Positions 29,485 to 37,177 are shown, counted from the stretch's first letter. The stretch: DNA of 64,000 bases from Pedobacter cryophilus (GCF_005116455.1 NZ_SWBP01000008.1:1-64000); one strand, 5' to 3'. Numbers and translations are program-made. The notes: generated by a model not told the origin, from the sequence alone.

Positions 29485-30366
29485 CTAATTTTTAACTTCT
29501 TGTACTAATAAAGCACTCAAATCTTCTTCCTCTCCATTAAACACATTCATATCAACTCGCCCTTTTATCCCATCTACATGGGCATTATCAGCATGTTGCC
29601 AAAAATTCCATTTTAGGTTTTCAGCCAATTTAGATTTATAGTAATGCGCTATCCAAATTGGATAATCATCAAATTTACCTTTTAAATGATCTTTATAAAA
29701 CTGATAACTAGTATAAATAATAGGTTTGGTTTTTGTCCTTTTCTCTACTTCTATTAAAAACTCCTGCAAATTAGGAATCAATTCTTCTTTGGTTAAACCG
29801 GCTGTTTCTTCTATATCAATTACTGGCGGCAAATCTCCGGCTTCTGTTTTTACAGTTTGTAAAAAGAAACGAGCCTGCCACATTCCTGATTTTTTAGGCT
29901 TAAAATAATGATATGCTCCTCTAATTATTCCGGTATTTTTACTTTCTCTCCAGTTTCTTTGAAAATAAGAATCCACTAAAGTAACCCCTTCAGTAGCTTT
30001 AATAAACGCAAAAGAAATTTTCACACCACTATTTTCCATCGCATTTACTTTCTCCCAATCTATTTTTTGTTGATAGGAAGAAACATCTATCCCATGAATA
30101 ATGTATTTTCTAGGAATACGAATCCCGAATTTCTCATAATGGGGATATTCATCAAAAACAAATAAATCTCTAAACCATCGGCTAGTAGAAACCGCAGTTT
30201 TAATCACTTTTCCGTAATAAAAAGGAGAAAAAACCAAAGCAACAATCAAGAGTAAAATGATTCTCCACTTCCAACTTTTCCCGGCTTTTTTCTTTGGCTT
30301 GCGCCGAGTGGTTGACGCTACTTTTCTGATTGGAGCTTTTTTGGCGATGGTTTTTTTGATGGGCAT
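29485..30366 (-). CDS. Membrane-anchored GH25 lysozyme
   Basis: This 293-aa protein has a lysine/arginine-rich cytoplasmic N-terminus (KKTIAKKAPIRKVAS, RRKPKKKAGKSWKW), one transmembrane helix (about 34-50) and a periplasmic glycoside hydrolase family 25 domain. Catalytic motifs are HGIDVSSYQQKIDW near the start and PPVIDIEET in the barrel core. Later strands are KPIIYTSYQFY and PIWIAHYY. Such enzymes cleave the glycan strand of peptidoglycan. The single anchor suggests controlled remodelling at the inner membrane rather than secretion. Confidence 0.88.
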   Translation of the reverse strand: MPIKKTIAKKAPIRKVASTTRRKPKKKAGKSWKWRIILLLIVALVFSPFYYGKVIKTAVSTSRWFRDLFVFDEYPHYEKFGIRIPRKYIIHGIDVSSYQQKIDWEKVNAMENSGVKISFAFIKATEGVTLVDSYFQRNWRESKNTGIIRGAYHYFKPKKSGMWQARFFLQTVKTEAGDLPPVIDIEETAGLTKEELIPNLQEFLIEVEKRTKTKPIIYTSYQFYKDHLKGKFDDYPIWIAHYYKSKLAENLKWNFWQHADNAHVDGIKGRVDMNVFNGEEEDLSALLVQEVKN

Positions 30367-30503
30367 AATTTGGTCAAATATAGAAGTATTGACATTGATT
30401 AGTTTTGCTTGTTGTAATTATTCTATCTCCCTAATTTTTAAAATAAATTTGATTTTAGCCTAATAAAATTTACTTTAGATATAATTTACTTAACTCTATT
30501 TAT

Positions 30504-32108
30504 ATGAAAAAACATTTAATGCGCACAATATGTGTTTCAATAGCTTTTATTACGTTGTTTGCAACTAATTCTTGTAGAAAAGACATTCAAAATTCTGAAA
30601 TTACAGTTCAACCTAAAACATTAGATTTAATAGCTGAGGCTAAACTTTATTTTAACAACAGTATAAAAGAGGTCTCAAGAGAAAAAGATTTAAATAGCAG
30701 CAATGATAAAAACCAATTTCAATTATTAAATAAAAAGGTACTTTGGGATGATGCTAAAGTTAAAAAAATGGCTTCTGGAGAGGCCGTTAGAGTTCCAATA
30801 TATTATGATGAAGAAACCTTCATAAAAGCAGGAAAAGACAAAAGAGCAATGTCTTTATATAACCTCAGCTACCTCATGATGTATAAAGACAAAAAGGGCA
30901 AGATGCAAATGGAATGGGTAATTACCATACCTGATGATGATTATGTTGATAGAAAGAGAAATAGTGGAGTAAAATTTACGGGGATTATCCATGTTTTAGA
31001 TTGGAAGGGAAACCTAATAAAATCATATAGATACTTTAAAGACGAGAGCGTTTCTATGGGTACTAAAATGACTTTTACTAAAGAAAATAATTTAAAAGTT
31101 GCCAGTAATAAACAACCCATAAAACAATATGATTACTGGGCACAAGGTTGTGTCTCCAATACTTATTGGACTTGCGTTTCTATTACAAGCACAGGCAATG
31201 AATATTGTGGTAACTTTTATTCTGTAGAAACTTGTTACAATATTTATGTTATTGAGCCTAAAGGAAAAGAAATACCAATTTCTGAAGGCGGAGGTGGCGG
31301 AGGTCCATATGATTATATACCAGATGAGAATGATTGCCCTGTTAGTGGAAACCCTGAAAACCCAGGTGATCAGCCTCCTACAGATAGGAATAGTCCAATG
31401 TCTACATCTAGTAGTAATTGTGATGGCACCATTAATAGAGACACTATAAATAACTTAAACAATGCAGATGCTGACTGTATTTTTGAAAGACTAAAAAACA
31501 ATGTTTTATTTCAAAATTTGTTAGCAAATTTCCAAAACAATAAAAACTTGAATATTACATTTCAAATGGGTAATCCTGTAGATGAGAACGGAAATTCTGT
31601 AAATGGGTCAACTAGCCATGTTTTAGGTACAACCAATTTTACGATTACAATAGACAATAATTATTTAAATCTTCGCGGAGGAATTGAAGTTGCCAAAACT
31701 TTTCTACATGAGGCATTTCATGCTAATTTATATACACAAGCACAACTATGGTATCCATCAGACCTACCAACAAACTTTCAAAACTGGAGTTTGGTAGATC
31801 AAATTAAATATATAGACAATAGGAGTGGTCATATCGCTGGTTTTTCCAATTCTCATCAGCATAATTATATTGCTACTCAAATTGATCAAATTGCGAATGG
31901 GATAAGGGCATATACTCTTGCCAATTATCCCACAATTTATAGCAATCCAAACGCTACTTTTGATTCTTATAGGGCTATGGCTTATGGTGGTTTAACAGGT
32001 ACACAGTGTTATGCTACTTACATTAAAAACTTGCCTAATGGGCAAACTAGTTTTGATAATGCTTATAGAGAATTAATTTCTAAAATTGGTGAAAATAAAT
32101 GTCCATAA
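30504..32108 (+). CDS. Lipoprotein with C-terminal HExxH metallopeptidase-like domain
   Basis: This 534-aa protein has a lipoprotein signal (TLFATNSC, lipid Cys24), an N-terminal region (about 35-250) with a cysteine-rich part (CVSNTYWTC, YCGNFYSVETCYN), a low-complexity linker EGGGGGGPYDYIPDEND (about 261-300), and a C-terminal domain. That domain contains AKTFLHEAFHANLY (H402, E403, H406), an HExxH zinc-peptidase motif, then HQHNYIATQIDQIA (H451/H453), a likely third ligand region. Its C-terminal third is partly duplicated downstream. The N-terminal/linker/C-terminal layout is like surface-delivered effectors, but peptidase activity and target are unproven. Confidence 0.72.
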   Translation: MKKHLMRTICVSIAFITLFATNSCRKDIQNSEITVQPKTLDLIAEAKLYFNNSIKEVSREKDLNSSNDKNQFQLLNKKVLWDDAKVKKMASGEAVRVPIYYDEETFIKAGKDKRAMSLYNLSYLMMYKDKKGKMQMEWVITIPDDDYVDRKRNSGVKFTGIIHVLDWKGNLIKSYRYFKDESVSMGTKMTFTKENNLKVASNKQPIKQYDYWAQGCVSNTYWTCVSITSTGNEYCGNFYSVETCYNIYVIEPKGKEIPISEGGGGGGPYDYIPDENDCPVSGNPENPGDQPPTDRNSPMSTSSSNCDGTINRDTINNLNNADADCIFERLKNNVLFQNLLANFQNNKNLNITFQMGNPVDENGNSVNGSTSHVLGTTNFTITIDNNYLNLRGGIEVAKTFLHEAFHANLYTQAQLWYPSDLPTNFQNWSLVDQIKYIDNRSGHIAGFSNSHQHNYIATQIDQIANGIRAYTLANYPTIYSNPNATFDSYRAMAYGGLTGTQCYATYIKNLPNGQTSFDNAYRELISKIGENKCP

Positions 32109-32110
32109 AT

Positions 32111-32524
32111 ATGAAAAATGCATTTCTGTTAATCACATTATTATTTTCAAGTATAATTTCATCAGCTCAAATTGAAGTTAGAGAATCTATATACATAAGA
32201 GTAGACAAACTTGAACCAAATCAGATTAGTTTTCACATTTCGAACGGTAAAATTTTAGGCTTAAACATATACATAAAAAATAAATATGAGAGTCAAACTG
32301 GTTTTGCTACAGGTTATTTTGACTCAAATTTAACATTAAACCAAAAGCACAAGTTAGACCCAAGCAAAGTGATAACTTATGATCAATTTGTAGAACTTAT
32401 TAATAAGGATATTTTAAATGTTCACTATTATTACAGAATTTATTTTATTATTTCTGAGGCAAAGTATGATTATTTAACCATACAGGTAAGGCAAATTATG
32501 CCTCCTGAGTTTAATCAAGAATAA
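32111..32524 (+). CDS. Small exported protein, partner of the HExxH lipoprotein
   Basis: This 137-aa protein has a Sec signal (MKNAFLLITLLFSSIISSAQ) and a beta-rich mature part. I chose ATG 32111, three bases after the upstream stop, because the signal peptide begins there; an ATG at 32099 would overlap the upstream gene by 10 bp. Landmarks are ESIYIRVDKL, FHISNGKILGLNIYIKN, ITYDQFVELINK and IYFIISEAKYDYLTIQVR. It is a clear paralogue of the protein at 32843. No known family is recognised. Tight linkage to the metallopeptidase suggests it binds or controls it, possibly as a periplasmic inhibitor. Confidence 0.65.
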   Translation: MKNAFLLITLLFSSIISSAQIEVRESIYIRVDKLEPNQISFHISNGKILGLNIYIKNKYESQTGFATGYFDSNLTLNQKHKLDPSKVITYDQFVELINKDILNVHYYYRIYFIISEAKYDYLTIQVRQIMPPEFNQE

Positions 32525-32549
32525 AACTTAAATTTTTACTATCAAAAAT

Positions 32550-32846
32550 ATGAGTTTAGTTGACCAAATTAAATATCTTGATAGTCGCGGTGGTAATGAA
32601 ATTTTACAACATACCTATATGTCTAATAACATTAATATTATTGCAAATGGCTTGAGAGATTATGTACAAGCTAATTACCCTGATATTTATAATAATCCAA
32701 ATAATACTCAAGAGGCATATATTGATTTGTGTATACAAGGTTTACAAGGAACCAAAGTGTTTAATCATTACGAAAACAATCTTCCAATTGGAACCCCAAT
32801 TGGAACATTATCCTCAGGCTTAGTAACTTCAATCAAATGTCCATGA
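32550..32846 (+). CDS. Truncated duplicate of the metallopeptidase C-terminus
   Basis: This 98-aa open frame begins MSLVDQIKYLDSRGGNE and aligns to residues from S429 to the end of the 534-aa protein (WSLVDQIKYIDNRSG; both end KCP). It lacks the HExxH helix, so it cannot be an active peptidase, and it has no signal peptide. The frame is open throughout, which suggests either a recent truncation or selection to keep it. DNA upstream (TATCAAAAATATGAGTTTAG) still resembles the parental TTTCAAAACTGGAGTTTGG, so the start ATG arose where the parent has TGG. Confidence 0.6.
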   Translation: MSLVDQIKYLDSRGGNEILQHTYMSNNINIIANGLRDYVQANYPDIYNNPNNTQEAYIDLCIQGLQGTKVFNHYENNLPIGTPIGTLSSGLVTSIKCP

Positions 32847-33259
32847 AAACATTAACTCTAATATTTTTATATATTATTTTAATTTCTATTAAAGTTCAAG
32901 CGCAAGAAACTTCTGGTACCTTTAATAATATTTTCTATGTGAGAATTGATACATTGCCATCGGCTTTAAAAAACTTTAAAATTGAAGATGGGAAAATCAC
33001 ATTTATTGGTATTTTAATAAATAAAGATAGTCTTGGAAGTGGCGGCTTTCATACCATGTATAATAACGCTAATTTATTAGGTTTTAATAAAGAAAACATT
33101 AATCCTCATGATATTATAAGTTATAATCAACTTTATAAAAAACTTGCAAAAAACGCTTATAATATCATTATGTTTTGTAAAATCTATTTTATAATTGGGG
33201 AAGATAGATTTAAATATATGGCCATTCAAGTAAGACCTGTTGGGTATTTGCAAGAATAA
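32843..33259 (+). CDS. Small exported protein, second paralogue
   Basis: This 138-aa protein has a Sec signal (MKTLTLIFLYIILISIKVQA, then QE). ATG 32843 overlaps the TGA of the preceding frame (ATGA), implying coupling. It follows the layout of the protein at 32111: FYVRIDTL, FKIEDGKITFIGILINK, ISYNQLYKKLAK and IYFIIGEDRFKYMAIQVR. The two differ at more than half of positions by eye, so the duplication is old or the proteins diverge quickly. That would fit binding partners that change specificity. Confidence 0.65.
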   Translation: MKTLTLIFLYIILISIKVQAQETSGTFNNIFYVRIDTLPSALKNFKIEDGKITFIGILINKDSLGSGGFHTMYNNANLLGFNKENINPHDIISYNQLYKKLAKNAYNIIMFCKIYFIIGEDRFKYMAIQVRPVGYLQE

Positions 33260-33278
33260 AATTTACTTTTCTATTTAG

Positions 33279-33380
33279 ATTTCAGCTCAATCGTGGTATC
33301 CAAATAGTTTACCCTCTAATTTTCAAATCAAGAGGTTTAGTAAATCAAATAAGAGGAAATGATTTTATCCGGATTTATGT
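33279..33380 (+). pseudogene. Decayed remnant of the metallopeptidase C-terminal region
   Basis: The bases here read QSWYPNSLPSNFQ, matching QLWYPSDLPTNFQ (residues 414-426) of the 534-aa lipoprotein. A frameshift follows, after which GLVNQI in another frame matches SLVDQI. No start codon or continuous frame remains. It is a third copy of the same region, located directly after the second small exported gene. Confidence 0.6.
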
Positions 33381-33381
33381 A

Positions 33382-33526
33382 AAAGTAAATAATCCCGCTA
33401 GCCAAAACTAACGGGATTTTCTTTTACTTGCTCATTTCGGCAAAATATTTATGAAATAACGGAATGGTTTCTATCCCTTTATAATAATTAAATACATCGT
33501 ATTTTTCGTTTGGTGAGTGCATGTTA
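33382..33526 (-). pseudogene. Duplicated 3' end and terminator of the M20 dipeptidase gene
   Basis: The last roughly 30 codons of the dipeptidase gene (minus-strand reading NEKYDVFNYYKGIETIPLF, ending FAEMSK) plus its terminator are repeated here. They are nearly identical to 34515-34658, with about eight differences over some 130 aligned bases by eye. Similarity stops abruptly near 33526. The two copies are direct repeats flanking the two small genes at 33612 and 34039. The rest of the 33260-33611 gap contains the peptidase remnant and no other gene. Confidence 0.8.
33391..33418. terminator. Terminator hairpin (duplicate copy)
   Basis: AATCCCGCTAG (33391-33401) can pair with CTAACGGGATT (33408-33418), followed by T-rich sequence. 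It is a copy of the hairpin at 34523-34550 and would stop transcripts from the cassette genes upstream. Confidence 0.7.
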
Positions 33527-33611
33527 CAAATTAATCATAACTTTCATGAGACTTCGGCATATATTCAATTAACAAGTTCACAGAAAACAAAAATTAATAT
33601 TGACCTTTCAA

Positions 33612-34028
33612 ATGAGTTTCAAAAGACAAATAAGAATTATAATTAGCTTTTCCCTATTATTATTCAGTTGCAAAAACAAGGTTGAGGTTAATATTCCCTT
33701 TAACTTTCACCAAAATGGCAGCTCAAACATTGATTTCAAAATAGATACAATTTCTAAAAAGAAAGTGTATAATATTTACCTATCAAAAGCTTATTTCATT
33801 TCAATGAAAGAAAAATTGATTGGCTTTACAAAAGAAATTCATGAAAAACCTTATATAAATTACAATCTTATTAGAAAAGCTATTAACATACCCAAAACTG
33901 AAGAAATTAATGCAAATTATAGCTTTTATGCAGTAGTTCAAGTTAATGAATCGACGTTTAAAAAAATACCGATTAAGCTATCTGGGTTTACTATGATAGA
34001 TTTTGAATATCCTATTAAAGAAAACTAA
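33612..34028 (+). CDS. Small lipoprotein of unknown function
   Basis: This 138-aa protein has a lipoprotein signal (MSFKRQIRIIISFSLLLFSC), starting at the second ATG of the frame (an ATG at 33600 is possible). The mature part is beta-rich. Its order of features (IDFKIDTISKKKVYNIYL, then INYNLIRKAIN, then YSFYAVVQVNESTFKKIPI) loosely recalls the two small exported proteins upstream, so it may be a distant third member. I give that low weight. It lies between the direct repeats of the dipeptidase 3' end. Confidence 0.6.
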   Translation: MSFKRQIRIIISFSLLLFSCKNKVEVNIPFNFHQNGSSNIDFKIDTISKKKVYNIYLSKAYFISMKEKLIGFTKEIHEKPYINYNLIRKAINIPKTEEINANYSFYAVVQVNESTFKKIPIKLSGFTMIDFEYPIKEN

Positions 34029-34038
34029 AAAGAAACCT

Positions 34039-34509
34039 ATGTTCTTACGATTCACATTAATTGCTATGTTAATAAATTTACTAGGTTACAATAATTTGTA
34101 TGGTCAAGAAAAAAGAGACATTTCGAAGTTTATCATGCAAAACTTTAAAGTGCCAGCAGAAAAGCTTAATAATTGCAAGTGGAATTATTTAGTGTTAGAA
34201 ACAACACTTGATAAGACTAATAAATTAAATTATAAAGTTTTATCCTCAACTGACACATTTTTAATAAAGAATATAAGCTTTTTAAATTCATTCAAAGTAA
34301 ATGAAATTAATGTAAAATCATTTCCCGCACTTATTATAATATCTATTCAAGATAATGTCGGTTTATGCGATAACGAATACGCTAAAATTCCAGCACCATC
34401 AGATGTGTTGCAGCAAATTTTGCCATTAATATCGCAATCAGTTAAAGATTATCCTAAAATACGAATATTAGAACCCATAATTGCTAATATTGAAGCATCA
34501 AGACAATAG
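34039..34509 (+). CDS. Small exported protein of unknown function
   Basis: This 156-aa protein begins MFLRFTLIAMLINLLGYNNL and has a likely cleavage after YGQ. The ATG at 34003 would place 12 lysine-rich residues before the signal peptide and overlap the upstream gene, so 34039 is preferred, 10 bp after the upstream stop. The mature part has alternating hydrophobic strands (FPALIIISIQDN) and one cysteine pair (NNCKW, GLCDNE). No family is recognised. It ends 13 bp before the terminator shared with the convergent dipeptidase gene. Confidence 0.6.
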   Translation: MFLRFTLIAMLINLLGYNNLYGQEKRDISKFIMQNFKVPAEKLNNCKWNYLVLETTLDKTNKLNYKVLSSTDTFLIKNISFLNSFKVNEINVKSFPALIIISIQDNVGLCDNEYAKIPAPSDVLQQILPLISQSVKDYPKIRILEPIIANIEASRQ

Positions 34510-34522
34510 TTTATAAAGTAAA

Positions 34523-34550
34523 AATCCCGCTAGTCAACACTAACGGGATT
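34523..34550. terminator. Bidirectional terminator at the dipeptidase 3' end
   Basis: AATCCCGCTAG and CTAACGGGATT (34523-34550) form a stem with one wobble and a 6-base loop, flanked by A- and T-rich sequence. It separates the convergent stops at 34509 and 34556. Confidence 0.75.
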
Positions 34551-34555
34551 TTATT

Positions 34556-35926
34556 TTACTTACTCATTTCGGCAAAATATTTATGAAATAATGGAATGGT
34601 TTCTATCCCTTTATAATAGTTAAATACATCGTATTTTTCGTTTGGCGAGTGCAGGTTATCGCTATCTAATCCAAAACCCATTAACACGGTTTTAATTCCT
34701 AATTCCTGCTCAAATAAAGCTACAATTGGAATACTTCCACCGCCTCTTGTTGGTACAGGCTGTTTGCCAAAAGCTTCTTCAATGGCTTTGTAAGCTGCTT
34801 TAAAAGCTAAAGAATCTGTCGGGGTAACATAAGGCGTTCCTCCATGATGAGCCACCACACTCACTTTAACAGATTTTGGTGCAATGCTTTCGAAATGGTT
34901 TTTAAAAAGCTCTGAAATGGCTTTCCAATCCTGCCCTGGCACTAAACGCATAGAAATTTTAGCATTGGCTTTTGCTGGCAAAACAGTTTTAGCTCCGGGG
35001 CCAGTATAACCGCCCCAAATTCCGTTGACTTCTAAAGTTGGTCTAATTCCGGTTCTTTCTATGGTAGAATAGCCTTTTTCGCCCCAAACTTCATCAACAG
35101 AAAGGTCTTTTTTATAATCGTCTAAATTAAAAGGAGCATCATTTAAAGCTTTTCTTTCTTCGGCAGATAATTCAATTACGCCATCGTAAAAACCAGGAAT
35201 GGTGATATGGTTATTTTCATCATGCAAGGAAGCAATCATTTGGCAAAGAATAGTTGCCGGATTGGCTACTGCACCGCCGTAAACGCCAGAGTGTAAATCG
35301 CGGTTCGGACCTTGTACTTCTACTTCCATGTAAGCTAAACCACGTAAACCGGTTTCTAAAGATGGATTTTCCATACTAATCATAGAAGTATCAGAAATCA
35401 AAACTACATCGGCTTTTAATCTTTCTTTATTGGCTGTTACAAATTTTCCTAGATTATCTGAACCTACTTCTTCTTCTCCTTCTATCATAAATTTGATATT
35501 GCAAGGCAAAGTGTTGGTATTCATCATCAATTCAAATGCTTTTACATGCATATAAAACTGGCCTTTATCATCACAAGCGCCACGGGCATAAATTTTACCG
35601 TCACGTAAAGTGGGTTCAAATGGTGGCGTATGCCATAATTCTAATGGATCTGGTGGTTGTACGTCGTAATGACCGTAAACCAAAACGGTAGGTAAACTGG
35701 AATCTATAATTTTTTCTCCGTAAACTATCGGATAGCCTTCAGTAGCGCAAACTTCAACGTTTTCGGCTCCGGCTTCTTTTAATTTCTCGGCAACAAAATC
35801 TGCTGTTTTGAGTACCTCTCCTTTATATTTAGGATCGGCACTAACAGACGGAAATCTTAATAATTCAAATAATTCGTCTAAGAACCTTTTACGATTCTCT
35901 TCTACATAATTCTTAATTGTTTGCAT
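34556..35926 (-). CDS. M20-family dipeptidase
   Basis: This 456-aa zinc peptidase of the M20/carnosinase-like group has metal-site motifs VYGHYDVQPPD, GACDDKGQFYMH and MIEGEEEVGSDN (catalytic Glu and metal Glu). Later come ISDTSM and, near the end, DSDNLHSPNEKYD with the final metal histidine. A dimerisation lid domain lies in the middle (GPNRDLHSGVYGG). It would hydrolyse dipeptides in the cytoplasm; no signal peptide is seen. The 3' end of the gene is duplicated 1.1 kb away. Confidence 0.9.
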   Translation of the reverse strand: MQTIKNYVEENRKRFLDELFELLRFPSVSADPKYKGEVLKTADFVAEKLKEAGAENVEVCATEGYPIVYGEKIIDSSLPTVLVYGHYDVQPPDPLELWHTPPFEPTLRDGKIYARGACDDKGQFYMHVKAFELMMNTNTLPCNIKFMIEGEEEVGSDNLGKFVTANKERLKADVVLISDTSMISMENPSLETGLRGLAYMEVEVQGPNRDLHSGVYGGAVANPATILCQMIASLHDENNHITIPGFYDGVIELSAEERKALNDAPFNLDDYKKDLSVDEVWGEKGYSTIERTGIRPTLEVNGIWGGYTGPGAKTVLPAKANAKISMRLVPGQDWKAISELFKNHFESIAPKSVKVSVVAHHGGTPYVTPTDSLAFKAAYKAIEEAFGKQPVPTRGGGSIPIVALFEQELGIKTVLMGFGLDSDNLHSPNEKYDVFNYYKGIETIPLFHKYFAEMSK

Positions 35927-36023
35927 AAAATAAGGATTTATGCAAATATAGAATTTTATATTTCAGACATTTTCCGAAACATTATTGTAGCATTTAATTT
36001 ACTGCTAAATGGGAAAACTTAAT

Positions 36024-36182
36024 TTAATCCCAAGTAGCTAATTCGGCATTTCTTGGCGTATCTACAGTTTTTTGTGTAGGAAGCTGCTTAGCTTGTTCTT
36101 GATCTGTATTTGATTTGTTAATAGTTGCAGCAGCAGCTACGGCTGAAATTACAACGAATACTATAATTAATAACTTTTTCAT
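36024..36182 (-). CDS. 52-aa exported peptide, relative of the tandem lipoproteins
   Basis: This small gene encodes MKKLLIIVFVVISAVAAAAT, then a polar Q/K-rich part, ending AELATWD. It shares the MKKLLI start and the terminal TWD with the six tandem lipoproteins but has no lipobox cysteine, so it would be secreted or membrane-held by its signal segment. It is the last gene of the minus-strand series and has the same inter-gene leader type. Function unknown. Confidence 0.62.
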   Translation of the reverse strand: MKKLLIIVFVVISAVAAAATINKSNTDQEQAKQLPTQKTVDTPRNAELATWD

Positions 36183-36209
36183 ATTGTTTTCTATTTATAT
36201 GTGGCTCAA

Positions 36210-36347
36210 TTAATCCCAGGTACCTAAATTACCTTTGTCACTTACTTTTACTGCTGTAGGTTTTGTTGGGGCTACTTCACTTTCTTTTTTGCAAGACGTT
36301 GCGCCTACTGCTGATACTAATAATATTGCGATCAATAACTTTTTCAT
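36210..36347 (-). CDS. 45-aa tandem lipoprotein, copy 1
   Basis: The encoded protein is MKKLLIAILLVSAVGATSCK, then KESEVAPTKPTAVKVSDKGN and LGTWD. The lipobox VGATSC predicts cleavage to a lipidated mature peptide of about 27 residues. It is one of six copies repeated at 166 bp with 28-bp spacers. The whole gene differs from its neighbours at only a few bases, and differences are concentrated in the PTKP(T/S)(A/S) part. No known family recognised. Confidence 0.72.
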   Translation of the reverse strand: MKKLLIAILLVSAVGATSCKKESEVAPTKPTAVKVSDKGNLGTWD

Positions 36348-36375
36348 GTTTATTTTCTATTTATATGTGGCTTAA

Positions 36376-36513
36376 TTAATCCCAAGTACCTAAATTACCT
36401 TTGTCACTTACTTTTACTGATGTAGATTTTGTTGGGGCTACTTCACTTTCTTTTTTGCAAGACGTTGCGCCCACTGCTGATACTAATAATATTGCGATCA
36501 ATAACTTTTTCAT
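36376..36513 (-). CDS. 45-aa tandem lipoprotein, copy 2
   Basis: This copy has the same length and signal as copy 1. The variable part reads APTKSTSVKVSDKG, the only copy with Ser after TK. It ends LGTWD. The frame is intact. Confidence 0.72.
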   Translation of the reverse strand: MKKLLIAILLVSAVGATSCKKESEVAPTKSTSVKVSDKGNLGTWD

Positions 36514-36541
36514 GTTGTTTTTATATTTATATGTGGCTTAA

Positions 36542-36679
36542 TTAATCCCAGGTACCTAAATTACCTTTGTCACTTACTTTTACTGATGTAGGCTTAGTTG
36601 GTGCTACTTCACTTTCTTTTTTGCAAGACGTTGCGCCCACTGCTGATACTAATAATATTGCGATCAATAACTTTTTCAT
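36542..36679 (-). CDS. 45-aa tandem lipoprotein, copy 3
   Basis: This copy has the same length and signal. The variable part reads APTKPTSVKVSDKG. The DNA differs from copy 2 mostly at codons for this part. The frame is intact. Confidence 0.72.
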   Translation of the reverse strand: MKKLLIAILLVSAVGATSCKKESEVAPTKPTSVKVSDKGNLGTWD

Positions 36680-36707
36680 GTTGTTTTTATATTTATATGT
36701 GGCTTAA

Positions 36708-36845
36708 TTAATCCCAGGTACCTAAATTACCTTTGTCACTTACTTTTACTGCTGTAGGTTTTGTTGGGGCTACTTCACTTTCTTTTTTGCAAGACGTTGC
36801 GCCTACTGCTGATACTAATAATATTGCGATCAATAACTTTTTCAT
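36708..36845 (-). CDS. 45-aa tandem lipoprotein, copy 4
   Basis: The protein is identical to copy 1 in the variable part (APTKPTAVKVSDKG). This suggests that copies have been exchanged or duplicated recently in blocks. The frame is intact. Confidence 0.72.
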   Translation of the reverse strand: MKKLLIAILLVSAVGATSCKKESEVAPTKPTAVKVSDKGNLGTWD

Positions 36846-36873
36846 GTTTATTTTCTATTTATATGTGGCTTAA

Positions 36874-37011
36874 TTAATCCCAGGTACCTAAATTACCTTT
36901 GTCACTTACTTTTACTGATGTAGGCTTAGTTGGGGCTACTTCACTTTCTTTTTTGCAAGACGTTGCGCCTACTGCTGATACTAATAATATTGCGATCAAT
37001 AACTTTTTCAT
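36874..37011 (-). CDS. 45-aa tandem lipoprotein, copy 5
   Basis: The variable part reads APTKPTSVKVSDKG, as in copy 3, although the alanine codon differs. The frame is intact and the C-terminus is LGTWD. Confidence 0.72.
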   Translation of the reverse strand: MKKLLIAILLVSAVGATSCKKESEVAPTKPTSVKVSDKGNLGTWD

Positions 37012-37039
37012 GTTTGTTTTCTATTTATATGTGGCTTAA

Positions 37040-37177
37040 TTAATCCCAAGTACCTAAATTACCTTTGTCGTTTACTTTTACTGATGTAGGCTTAGTTGGT
37101 GCTACTTCACTTTCTTTTTTGCAAGACGTTGCGCCTACTGCTGATACTAATAATATTGCGATCAATAACTTTTTCAT
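37040..37177 (-). CDS. 45-aa tandem lipoprotein, copy 6 (promoter-proximal)
   Basis: This is the first gene of the array in transcription order. The variable part reads APTKPTSVKVNDKG; Asn replaces Ser as compared with the other copies. It lies 41 bp after a good -7 promoter element at 37219-37226, which probably drives all six copies and the 52-aa gene. Confidence 0.74.
   Translation of the reverse strand: MKKLLIAILLVSAVGATSCKKESEVAPTKPTSVKVNDKGNLGTWD

Noticed and set aside
36210-37177. CRISPR-like or non-coding tandem repeat
   Set aside because: The 166-bp units each contain an intact frame with signal peptide and lipobox, and changes respect the reading frame.
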